DNA from: Endotrypanum monterogeii
Taxonomy: Eukaryota > Euglenozoa > Kinetoplastea > Trypanosomatida > Trypanosomatidae
Direction: 5' to 3'
Length of the DNA stretch: 27,808 nt
Assembly (NCBI GenBank): GCA_000333855.2
Contig: CM007339.1
Location: 192,788 to 220,595, forward strand
Shown: one piece after another, positions 1 to 7,972 of the stretch
Layout: each line of letters begins with the position of its first letter
Numbering within the stretch: the stretch's first letter is position 1
Made by a program: the position numbers and the translations under genes
The notes under the pieces: model-generated
Told to the model about the DNA's origin: nothing
Seen by the model: only the letters and a program-made list of their open reading frames with translations
Database searches by the model: none

Positions 1-103
1 TTAATACGTAGGTACGTTGGTTGTCTTATTTTTTTTAGTTTTAATTTTACTTTCCTTCGTGTCGTCGTGTTGTTGTTCGTTTCGTTGTCTGTCGTCGTCG
101 TCT

Positions 104-105
<2 letters not shown>

Positions 106-137
<32 letters not shown>
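106..137. repeat. (TA)16 microsatellite
   Basis: An uninterrupted TA dinucleotide run of about 32 bases. It is the first of many TA arrays in this window, all of them between genes. Confidence 0.95.
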
Positions 138-139
<2 letters not shown>

Positions 140-282
140 TTTCCCCCTCACCGCTCCCTTGATATTTGTTTGCGAGGAAGGGTTCTCATGGTTCTTCCGC
201 AGGAGGCTCGCTCCAAATAACAGCATACCCTTCCCAAGTTGTACATGCACCCGTGCGCGAAGGTGTAATCGCTGATCTTGCC

Positions 283-350
283 AGAGCCCCTCCCCCTCCC
301 CCCCCCTTCCCTTCCCTTCCCTTCCCTTCCCTTCCCTTCCCTTCCCTCAG
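283..350 (+). promoter_or_regulatory. Polypyrimidine tract and likely spliced-leader acceptor AG
   Basis: C/T-only sequence includes a perfect (TTCCC)8 pentamer array at 307-346, followed by the first AG at 349-350. Splicing there leaves a 23-nt 5' leader before the ATG at 374, a typical trypanosomatid arrangement. The tract is also a microsatellite, so its length may vary between strains. Confidence 0.75.
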
Positions 351-373
351 GTTTGGGTTTTCCAAGAGCGACC

Positions 374-1279
374 ATGGAGAACGCTGTCAACATATTTGGC
401 CGTGGCACCCCTGCGGGTGAGGCGATTTACCGCTGCTATGTGGCTCCCTCAAAGCCCAGTACGCTAGATCCCCAGTTGGCAGCCCTCTTGGCGCGTAGAC
501 GCAAAGAGCGGGAGGCTATCGAGGCCGCGCAGCTACACCCAAAGCCCATTCCCAAGTCAAAGGCTCCTGTGCACCGCCCTCGCGTTGGTTTGGGAAGGCG
601 TCCAACGGAGGAAGAAATCGCGCGCTGGCGGCTGCAGCAGCTTCCTCATCGGCGTACGAAGGCTACTATCGAGGCGGAGGAAGAGGAGGCACGTAGAAGG
701 CTGCCACAGCCACACATCGAGCGCTTCAGCCGCCCGGCCATTACAAACGCGGAGAAAGACCGACTGGCGGATGTCATGGCCTACGGGGCGGAGCTTCCGA
801 AGCCAAAGGAATTCACGGGAGCGCAGCGAGCTCGCCACAACCGCTTCAATCCACGCGCCGAGCTCGAGGATCGGTTCGCGACGCTTCGTAAGACAGCGGA
901 AGAGGTGCAAAGCGAGCTCGCGCGTCTACGGCGTGTTGACCTCGATGTGTGCGCTTCGCCTCCCTCCGGTGGCGCTGGCACCGAGGGTGTGCCGGAAGCG
1001 CACGCCCGATTCTCCGAGCGCCATACACGCGACGGCCCCAGTAGCTGCGCCACGGCTTCTCCGCTTCGGTCGGACTCGATACCTGCGCTTGGTGCATCCG
1101 GTGCGGAGGGTGAGGTCAGTACCGGTAAGGGTTCTCCTGGCAGGCGAGGTGGCAGCGTCAGGAATAAAGTCGAACAGTGCCGACGGGAGCGAGAGTTGCA
1201 GGGTCATTTGGGTACTGTGATTGCCGAGATGGAGGCCATAGATCGGAAGTTGATCGGACTTCCCATATTATCACCCTAG
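374..1279 (+). CDS. UPF0193 (EVG1/C22orf23-like) family protein, 301 aa
   Basis: The start is the ATG at 374, in the context accATGg and 23 nt after the acceptor AG. The open frame extends upstream only through the pyrimidine repeat. Two blocks resemble UPF0193 proteins as I remember them. The first, around residues 124-180, has [12 protein letters not shown] and then [15 protein letters not shown]. The second, at residues 274-296, ends in [11 protein letters not shown] and matches the family's C-terminal EMEDID-like motif. Between them lies a low-complexity Ser/Gly/Pro-rich insert of about 75 residues. The N-terminal third is basic and helical. The biochemical function of the family is unknown; as I recall, it occurs mostly in ciliated organisms, so a flagellar role is an inference. 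Enkurin was the other family considered, but it fits less well. Confidence 0.8.
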   Translation: MENAVNIFGRGTPAGEAIYRCYVAPSKPSTLDPQLAALLARRRKEREAIEAAQLHPKPIPKSKAPVHRPRVGLGRRPTEEEIARWRLQQLPHRRTKATIEAEEEEARRRLPQPHIERFSRPAITNAEKDRLADVMAYGAELPKPKEFTGAQRARHNRFNPRAELEDRFATLRKTAEEVQSELARLRRVDLDVCASPPSGGAGTEGVPEAHARFSERHTRDGPSSCATASPLRSDSIPALGASGAEGEVSTGKGSPGRRGGSVRNKVEQCRRERELQGHLGTVIAEMEAIDRKLIGLPILSP

Positions 1280-1509
1280 ACAATCTCTCTTTCAGAAGAA
1301 ATTATTCGAGATCGGACTTCGTTTCCTGAATAGGTTGTTCAGCTTACATTTGATGTACATCTCTCTCCCCCCCCCAAAAAAAAAAAATCTTTGGTAATCA
1401 CCAGAGTTCTCAGCACTGATGTATACACGCAGCCGTGCCACAACACGCTACAACTATCCCTCTCCCAAAAGGCACCGGTGGCATTTTCTGTATTTATGCC
1501 TGTGTAGGT

Positions 1510-1539
1510 ATGTGTGTGTGTGTGTGTGTGTGTGAGTGA

Positions 1540-1570
<31 letters not shown>
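1510..1570. repeat. Compound (TG)n microsatellite
   Basis: Two TG runs of about 24-26 bases are separated by a short GAGT-type interruption. Confidence 0.9.
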
Positions 1571-2287
1571 CAGACTTCACAGCGAGAGTGAGGGAGTGTC
1601 GCTTCAAATTCTTTCTTCTAGACATTCCGCCCTGCGAGTGTTTTATTGGCGCTTACGGGAGTTCTTTCTTTCTTTCCCTTCCCCTGTCCTCACGGCTACG
1701 TCATGCCTTTCCATCTTGGAAAATCTATGTCTGCATCATCTGGCGCTGGCGCATGTTGTTTTTATATTTGCAGCTGTTTGTGTGGTCGAGGGAGCAATAC
1801 AGCGAAGGGACGCACTCTGTGATATTGCAACACGGGCAATGCCGCTCGCGGCTATAATTTTCTCTCTTACTGCCGCCATGTGCATCCCCTCAGCCACCGT
1901 TACCAGAATCATATATATATATTGACATCTACAACATCCTTGTAAATATTATACATAAATATGAAAAAAAATATAAATGCGCATAACTGGTTTTGTTCGA
2001 TCACTTGTTAGTCTTCGCAAGTGTTGCAGGAACGTGCATCTACACGTGCCAATTTTGCTTCCCCAAAACCAATTGATGCGCCTGTTCATCTAGTTTTTTT
2101 TTTTTTAGCATTACATGTCGTTGCGCCACACGAATGTGCTGCTGCACGTCGTTCTCGTCTTATTCGTGTAGTCCCCTCTCTTCTCTCCATTCATTCGCCC
2201 TTTGCCTTCTGCCTTTTTTTCCTGTTTGAAATAGTGATGATTATTCCTGAAGGTTCGAGCTTCCTCCTACTTGACTGTGGTATGCTA

Positions 2288-2312
2288 GTGTGTGTGTGTG
2301 TGTGTGTGTGTC
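2288..2312. repeat. (TG)12 microsatellite
   Basis: An uninterrupted TG run between genes. Confidence 0.9.
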
Positions 2313-2460
2313 GGCGTGGCGTAGTGTAAACAGTTTGAGGTGGTAAGGGTGTTGGTATGTGTCAGAGGGATAGGTGAAGGAGGTCTCCTATTCGCGACTT
2401 ATGCTGCCACGGCGTCATCAACTCGTTGCCCGACGGTACCTTTCATTACATATATGTGCA

Positions 2461-2484
2461 TATATATATATATATATATATATA
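2461..2484. repeat. (TA)12 microsatellite
   Basis: An uninterrupted TA run about 90 nt upstream of the next start codon. Confidence 0.95.
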
Positions 2485-2530
2485 GTTGTTTGTGAAGCCA
2501 CCTCTTCACCACGACTGGTTATTAGTTCTC

Positions 2531-2553
2531 GCTGTTTTTTTTTTTCTTGCTAG
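2531..2553 (+). promoter_or_regulatory. Polypyrimidine tract and likely spliced-leader acceptor AG
   Basis: A T12 run followed by CTTGCTAG places the first AG at 2552-2553, 21 nt before the ATG at 2575. This is the only strong acceptor before the 2575-7426 coding block. No comparable signal precedes the second frame at 4517. Confidence 0.75.
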
Positions 2554-2574
2554 ATTACATTCCTTGTGGCGCTC

Positions 2575-4566
2575 ATGTCTCAGTCTGGAGACTTGGAGTC
2601 GTTCTCGCCTCGATTCTTGGAGGTGGAGGAGGGACTTCATCGGCGCGAATCCACCCGCCGATCTCTCCCGCGACTCGTGAATCTAACTTCTTCTACCTTC
2701 CAAGTAGAAGAGGCAGTGACGCTGAACAGACAAACGAGTCGCAGCTCGTCTAGTGGTTCAACATCGCCAAAGCACGCAGGCGCTCATGATAAGTTCATGG
2801 GGTTGCTTTCCTACGGGGACGTGCGTCGGGCCACACGCTTGACTTCACCGGCGTGCAGCGATACCCAAGAGGAAGCAGCGACACCTTCTCATCGCTTGAG
2901 CGGTAACCAAGGCTCCACCACTCCCACTGCACTCGCAGACATCTTCTCGACACCGTCCACGCCTTGTAATTCACCGCCAGGCGCATCGTCTTTTTCTCCG
3001 GAACATCAGCCGCTGGTTGAGGCGTCGCCACCGCCGTCTCCGTTGTCGCTATCGCATCCGGTCGTGGAGTTTCTCGCTAGTGTGCAGCTCCAAGGGTACG
3101 CGGCTCATATCATGTGTAATGCCGGTATTCGGTCTATGCTAGAGTTGGTGGCGCACGCAGCCACTTCGAAGGGCGCGGCTGAGCTTCTCGGACCGTTGGC
3201 GTCAATGCAACAACAAAATGAGCTCTTGCGAGGTATCCGGCGGTGGCAGCGCGATGAGGCGCGTCGCGTCAAGGCGGAGGCAGCAGAGGCCCGGCGACGC
3301 GTACAGAAGGGGTGCCACAACTCAAATACTACCGCTAGAGACCTCTGTGCAAAGAAAAGGTGTACACGCGCTGTCAAAGCAAAAGGGAACGTCACGACAT
3401 CCACTGGCACAGAGGCCATGGGTGGTGGGGAGCCTGAAAGCAGTAGTGCTATCAATCACCCCTGCCAATCGGTGGAGCACTGTGGCGCCATCGGCGGATA
3501 TGCGTCTATGCGCTCCTCCACCGGGTGCGATAGCGTCCTCCAGTCGCACTCAACCGCCTTCGCATGTGGCACCGCTGATTCTTCTTCACATGCCCTCTTG
3601 AGTGGATACCGCGAGGCTGTTGCGTCTCCACGGCCGGGGCCCCTGACTTGTGGAGCGACCTCATCCGTCTCATTCTCGTGCCCTTCACTCACGACGAGCG
3701 CCACCCAACTGATGCAGCAACTGTCGTACCGTTGCAGCCACTCACGACAAGCGCTGGCCCGTGGGCATCGATCAGGTTTGCGTCACTCTCGCCGCGAACT
3801 GTGCAGCCACCAAGGTGAGACCGTGGATGTGTCCTACCCCAATACGATCAATGTAATTCCATATGATGTAGATGCGGAGGATGTCGACAATATTGCGCCA
3901 ACCGCCACGGCAGGCTCCAGTGCGAGCAGCCCTCGCAAGGTGAGCGACGAGCGCCTTTTTTCGCGCAGTCGTGAGAGGAGTTTACCGCAAATCGATCAGA
4001 CTGAGAGTAGGGGCGTGGATGCTGTAGGGGCCGACGAGGAGAGTCTCCCGAATTATGCGCAACAGGAGAGGGACCCCCAGATCCTAATGGAGAATCGAGA
4101 TGGAGCGGAGGTGGCCTCTCCTTATGCGGAGGAAATCAGGCCACTCGCGGCGCGGTCTCCATCGAGCTATTCACGTGAGTCCCGACTGTCCTCTATTCTG
4201 TCTTCATTGTATGAGGCAGCGGAGCGACAGCCTGCGGCACTGCAGCAAAACAGCTGTGAAGGCGCAGATCGGGAGGGCCCCACAAGCGCGCGGTGGGTGG
4301 TTGGCGGGCCGTCTGGTGGCCTCGAAAGGCCGCTCCTTGGGTGCGTCCCCGCCACTGCCGAGTCTCAGGATGTCGTGCACAATAAATTCGTCACCACCAG
4401 CAATATATCGTTAGGGGCCCTCTCTGCTAGCGCCGAATTGCAAGTCCTTGCTCCTCTTAATCTGGTGATGTCATCGGTGGGGCAGAGACCGCCATTTCCA
4501 TCAGGAGAGGAGGCGGATGGGGCGTCCAACGCAGATGGACGCAAAAAAAAATGGAGTGGTGAATGA
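2575..4566 (+). CDS. SAM-like-domain protein; probable N-terminal part of a frame-broken SLX4-like gene
   Basis: The start is the first ATG after the acceptor AG. The frame runs 663 codons. Most of the product is Ser/Pro-rich and probably disordered. Residues about 161-225 look like a sterile alpha motif: VVEFLASVQLQGYA, a following Gly-Ile turn, then LLGPLASMQQQNELLRGI, with hydrophobic spacing typical of SAM helices 1-5. A basic helical stretch (RDEARRVKAEAAEARRRV) follows. The frame ends 12 nt after a run of nine A at 4543-4551, and coding-like sequence continues immediately in the next frame to 7426. Genes in this lineage rarely overlap, so I think this is the 5' part of one long gene, interrupted by an A-run length difference (assembly error, real frameshift or slippage). 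SAM domains mediate protein or RNA contacts; the partner here is unknown. Confidence 0.75.
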   Translation: MSQSGDLESFSPRFLEVEEGLHRRESTRRSLPRLVNLTSSTFQVEEAVTLNRQTSRSSSSGSTSPKHAGAHDKFMGLLSYGDVRRATRLTSPACSDTQEEAATPSHRLSGNQGSTTPTALADIFSTPSTPCNSPPGASSFSPEHQPLVEASPPPSPLSLSHPVVEFLASVQLQGYAAHIMCNAGIRSMLELVAHAATSKGAAELLGPLASMQQQNELLRGIRRWQRDEARRVKAEAAEARRRVQKGCHNSNTTARDLCAKKRCTRAVKAKGNVTTSTGTEAMGGGEPESSSAINHPCQSVEHCGAIGGYASMRSSTGCDSVLQSHSTAFACGTADSSSHALLSGYREAVASPRPGPLTCGATSSVSFSCPSLTTSATQLMQQLSYRCSHSRQALARGHRSGLRHSRRELCSHQGETVDVSYPNTINVIPYDVDAEDVDNIAPTATAGSSASSPRKVSDERLFSRSRERSLPQIDQTESRGVDAVGADEESLPNYAQQERDPQILMENRDGAEVASPYAEEIRPLAARSPSSYSRESRLSSILSSLYEAAERQPAALQQNSCEGADREGPTSARWVVGGPSGGLERPLLGCVPATAESQDVVHNKFVTTSNISLGALSASAELQVLAPLNLVMSSVGQRPPFPSGEEADGASNADGRKKKWSGE

Positions 4567-7426
4567 GGCAAAGGAAAGCGAGGCCGTCTGTAACGGGTCA
4601 CAGCCGCATCGACAGCCTCAAGGTGACCGGTCAGTGGCTGGTGAACCCACATGCGAGCGGAGTCAACGCGCACAACAACATGCGTTAGACGATATGCATG
4701 GGAACCCGTCTGCAATAGACAAGCCGCTGGGGCCGCTTTCTTCACTAGATGACCGGCTTGCAGACGCACGCCGCCGTCTCAGCGACGCGCTGCAGGTGGC
4801 GCTGCAGTCTTATAACGCCGAGGTGGGGGTAATTGAGAGAACCGCTTCCTCGTCTATTCGAGGCAAGTCAGCGATAGACAGGTGCGTGCCTTTCTGTGCT
4901 GTTCTCCACCCGATAAGACTCCCAACATCTGTTTCCAGTGTGGGTGCTTCGGGGACTGAGGCAGGGGAGCTGGAGGCGCCATCGAAACTTGTGTATGTTC
5001 TGCAGGGCAGCGGGGACTCCGTCCCAGTCTGCGGGCCCGGTTGCCCGTTATGTTCTCCAACGACCGTGGTTTCTGTGACTGAGTCCGGGTGGTGTTCTGC
5101 CGGTGGTCTTCTTGCTGCGGACGGTGTTGAGGTTTTGAGTCTCGATGAAGTAGCTCTCTCGTCCATGACCAGCACTAACCCATCAGCGCGCACGACAGTT
5201 ATTTCCACAGTCGCGCCGGAATCCTTGAGGTGCCTTCCTACATTACCTCTAGTCGCCACCGCTGCAAGGGAGTGGCCCGCAGTTGCTGGGGGGATCGATG
5301 CTTCAGCTGCAGCACAGACAGTGGCGTCGTCTTCCAGGAGCAGTGGGGAAAGCGGCAGTGTCAGCTGTGAAAGTCTGGGTCTTCTGACCGTCGGCACGCA
5401 ACGTCCTTCCAAGCACGTCAGCATGGCAGACGCAGGCCTTGCGCTCGATGAACCGACTACTCTTCAAGTGGGCAGGGCCAATGCCAGGGAGCTGGACGGC
5501 TGCATGGCCGGGTCTCTGTGGGTGACTCAGGATGCCTCGTCGAGAAATCAGAAAAGCTTTTCTGAAGATGCTTCCACGGGAGAGGTCGATCGAAAGGAGG
5601 TGGTGCCGAACGACGATGAGTGGTGGGAGGCGTACGGTATCGAGGCGCTGGAATATACCCAAAATTGCGTCGAGGACAGTGTCATTGGACGAGCCGCCTC
5701 GCCCGGCGTCCGCGCCGGTCCGTCTCACGCCGTCTTGAGCGATGCCGCGGGTGTGTTAGCCTCTGAAGTGCAAACGCCGTCACCTGTGCCGTTGGAGGTA
5801 ATGGAGCTGAGCTCTGACACCGATACAGACGGCTCCGAATCTTCCATCAGTGGCGGGGGAGACGACGCCTATAGTCGCTTCGGTGTCGCAGCTTCCCGTC
5901 CCTGTACAGGAGCAGTGTCGCAGCTGCCACCATCATCCTTGTCCGCGCCACGGAATAGCGTTGCTAGGTGCCCTACCAGTCCTTCCTGCAGTGTACCTAT
6001 GGCACCAATGCTATCCTCTCTACCGTCAGCCTTAGACCCACGCCTCCATGCTGAGGCGTGGTCGCGCATGTCGAACGCCGATTTGCGTGATCTCTGCCGC
6101 GAGTTCGGCTTACCGGTTCCGCCGTCGATGCCGTTGCCGCCACGCCAGGCTGCCACGGCATCGATTGGTGTGACTGCGTCTCCCTCCTCACCGGCCGGGG
6201 CATACCGACGATGCCGGTCTGTCCCATTCTTCTCTCCCGAAGTCGATCCCCAGACGTTGAGGGGGACGGCCACCTCACGCGAGAGTTCACCGGAGCGGAA
6301 TTTGTTCGAACTGCCAACGACGGCGGCGTCGAGCCCCAAACCTTGTAGAGAACCTTTGCCCTCATCAGCGGATCTCCGCGAGGGCGTTGCACAGCACTCG
6401 ATGGTCCTTTCACCCATTCCCGCTGTTACGCCACCAGGGCACGGAGGTGAGGGCGGCAGCGGTGGTTGTCCAGTGGATTCTGTCGTTGCGGCGAGTTGTG
6501 CTCTCGGTAATCGGCAGCGAGCCGAGCGACGGGCTGCTGCGATGGAGCGCGAGGTGCTTCTGGAGGCGCTTCGGCTTCTCTGTACACGGCTTTGTTTTCG
6601 CCACAAGGTCGCACCATTCTTTTTGCACCGAGTGACGCGGCTCAGTGGGTTGCCCTACAAGCGCATACGTGTCGGCGATCGCATAGATGAGGGTGCCGTG
6701 CTCACCCGCGATGCATTGAAGAGGGAGCGGCTCCGTTACAAGGCTGAGGAGCAGGCAGAGGTGGATCGTTGCATTGTGTCGGCGCTGGCGGCGGAGGCGG
6801 CCGAAGCGGTGGAGCAGGAAGCGCATCGCGTTGCAGCTCGATGGACGATGACGTCGCCGTCCACGTCCGCAACGAAAGACGGAAGTGTAGCCGAGATGGA
6901 GATGTCAACGATCCACAGTGCACTTGTCTCCCTTCCCGACAGCGGTACTCTTGTTACTTACAACAAAATTCTTCTTCGCGAGCCCGTCGAAGTTGATGCA
7001 GCTGTGGCTGCTGTTCAGTCCTCCTTTCCCCACATTTCACACACTCGTGTACAGCAACTTCTGTCGGCTAACGAGGTCCTTGCGGAGGCTGTTACAACTC
7101 CCAGACCCTGCTCGCCTTCGCCATCGCCGTCTTCGCCGCGATTCCCGTTGAGCTCAAGAGTGGAAATTGACGCAGAACAGCGGTTTGCAGTGCCAAGGTC
7201 CTCGGATGAGTTGGCTGGAGCTTTGTCGCAACAGTCGGTTGCCGGTGGAAGTCGCCTTGTGCATGCCACAGAGACGCAAAGGCCTCTCTCTCAGGGAGAG
7301 CGGAGGCGTGTCAATGCTCGGCGCTTTTTTGCTCAGAGAGGTCATCAGACACGTCGGCGGCAGAGCGCCTGGGCCCATGGCCTCCTGCACAGCGGAAGAT
7401 CCTTTGGAACCCTGGACGAGATGTAG
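4517..7426 (+). CDS. SLX4: SLX4-like structure-specific endonuclease scaffold (C-terminal part of a probable longer gene)
   Basis: From the ATG at 4517 the frame gives 969 codons, but this start lies inside the preceding frame, has no acceptor tract, and is probably not the real N terminus. Numbered from it: residues 426-439 have LEVMELSSDTDTDG, which looks like a SUMO-interacting motif followed by acidic residues. Residues 518-545 (MSNADLRDLCREFGLPVP and a following PPRQ) resemble the SLX4 SAP segment. Residues about 670-780 are basic and helical. Residues 799-855, with YNKILLREPVEVDAAV then HTRVQQLL, resemble the conserved C-terminal SLX1-binding domain of SLX4, including the K-[IV]-L-L-x-[EQ]-P core. 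SLX4 scaffolds SLX1 and other nuclease partners at branched DNA in the nucleus. About 115 extra residues follow the domain. The coding call is strong; the SLX4 identity is a motif-level inference, about 0.55. Confidence 0.8.
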   Translation: MGRPTQMDAKKNGVVNEAKESEAVCNGSQPHRQPQGDRSVAGEPTCERSQRAQQHALDDMHGNPSAIDKPLGPLSSLDDRLADARRRLSDALQVALQSYNAEVGVIERTASSSIRGKSAIDRCVPFCAVLHPIRLPTSVSSVGASGTEAGELEAPSKLVYVLQGSGDSVPVCGPGCPLCSPTTVVSVTESGWCSAGGLLAADGVEVLSLDEVALSSMTSTNPSARTTVISTVAPESLRCLPTLPLVATAAREWPAVAGGIDASAAAQTVASSSRSSGESGSVSCESLGLLTVGTQRPSKHVSMADAGLALDEPTTLQVGRANARELDGCMAGSLWVTQDASSRNQKSFSEDASTGEVDRKEVVPNDDEWWEAYGIEALEYTQNCVEDSVIGRAASPGVRAGPSHAVLSDAAGVLASEVQTPSPVPLEVMELSSDTDTDGSESSISGGGDDAYSRFGVAASRPCTGAVSQLPPSSLSAPRNSVARCPTSPSCSVPMAPMLSSLPSALDPRLHAEAWSRMSNADLRDLCREFGLPVPPSMPLPPRQAATASIGVTASPSSPAGAYRRCRSVPFFSPEVDPQTLRGTATSRESSPERNLFELPTTAASSPKPCREPLPSSADLREGVAQHSMVLSPIPAVTPPGHGGEGGSGGCPVDSVVAASCALGNRQRAERRAAAMEREVLLEALRLLCTRLCFRHKVAPFFLHRVTRLSGLPYKRIRVGDRIDEGAVLTRDALKRERLRYKAEEQAEVDRCIVSALAAEAAEAVEQEAHRVAARWTMTSPSTSATKDGSVAEMEMSTIHSALVSLPDSGTLVTYNKILLREPVEVDAAVAAVQSSFPHISHTRVQQLLSANEVLAEAVTTPRPCSPSPSPSSPRFPLSSRVEIDAEQRFAVPRSSDELAGALSQQSVAGGSRLVHATETQRPLSQGERRRVNARRFFAQRGHQTRRRQSAWAHGLLHSGRSFGTLDEM
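4543..4551 (+). other. A9 homopolymer at the junction of two overlapping reading frames
   Basis: Nine consecutive A lie within the 50-nt overlap of the two frames. Reading one A fewer (A8) would carry the upstream frame directly into the downstream frame without a stop. It is an unusual homopolymer for coding sequence here and a common place for indel errors or polymerase slippage. Confidence 0.7.
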
Positions 7427-7972
7427 CATGCCTGAACTTCTGTCCGTGTCGTGGCCTGTCTTTCTCTCTTTTTTTTTTGTTGTGTGTGTGTATGTGTGTA
7501 TATGTGTGTGCCTTAGAAAAAGGAGGGTAGGATCACTTCCAACTGCTCTACTTTCGTCTACATTTTTTTTTTCTCGAGCTCATTGCCCCTTTCTCAGAGA
7601 CTTTGCAATCTGCAGGAGGGGGGCCCCCTACAGGATGTTCAATGTCCTGCACCCACTGATCGCCACGGATACATGCAAGCAAAAGAAAAAGTCTTTTTTT
7701 TTTTCACGAAGTGCTTCGCATATTAGAGGCGTGAATTCCACTGTTATCTTATGCCCTTCCCTTTTTTTTTTTCCTCTTGCTGAGTCACGATAGTCAGGGC
7801 ACAGCGAGCAGCGGCCTTATTTTTCGTCTCGTATTTTCCTCTCTCTCCGTCCACTCATCTGCTCCTTTTATGCTTCCCTTCTTTCTCCCTTTTTAAAAAT
7901 TTGTGCATCAGCTGTACGCACCATAGCACAATCTCTTTCACAGGGTCATCACCCTTTATTCAGGCAGATCAG
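7427..7972. other. Intergenic region with acceptor tract, 0.55 kb
   Basis: The shortest gap in the window. It contains several T8-T10 runs, a short TG-rich patch (7480-7510) and a long C/T-rich stretch (about 7832-7895) leading to an AG at 7910-7911. That is a suitable spliced-leader acceptor, with no ATG between it and the start at 7973. A second AG at 7942-7943 is an alternative. Unlike the other gaps it has no TA array. Confidence 0.65.

Larger units (their letters stand above)
1..373. other. Intergenic region upstream of the first gene
   Basis: This stretch holds T-rich and GT-rich sequence, a (TA)n array and the polypyrimidine acceptor tract of the first gene. No credible coding frame is present. 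The frames that can be drawn through it cross the TA array or the pyrimidine repeat and are low complexity. Confidence 0.7.
1280..2574. other. Intergenic region, 1.3 kb
   Basis: This contains the 3' UTR of the UPF0193 gene and the 5' flank of the next gene. It is AT/GT-rich with TG arrays (1510-1570, 2288-2312), a TA array (2461-2484) and several T or A homopolymers. The frames of about 100-130 residues here read through TG repeats and are not credible genes. Confidence 0.7.

Noticed and set aside
148..408. 86-residue minus-strand frame over the first acceptor region
   Set aside because: It translates the (TTCCC)8 array into a Gly/Lys/Arg/Glu repeat and lies opposite the acceptor tract of a confident gene.
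1536..1925. 129-residue + strand frame
   Set aside because: It begins in a TG array (Cys-Val repeats) and ends in a TA array; it is hydrophobic translation of pyrimidine-rich spacer.
2250..2266. GGTTCGAGC resembling a tRNA T-loop
   Set aside because: The flanking bases do not form a T-stem and no acceptor, D or anticodon arm surrounds it.
5869..6606. 245-residue minus-strand open frame
   Set aside because: It lies opposite the SLX4-like coding frame and is Arg/Ser-rich, typical of an antisense shadow in GC-rich coding DNA. The same applies to the other long minus-strand frames inside genes.
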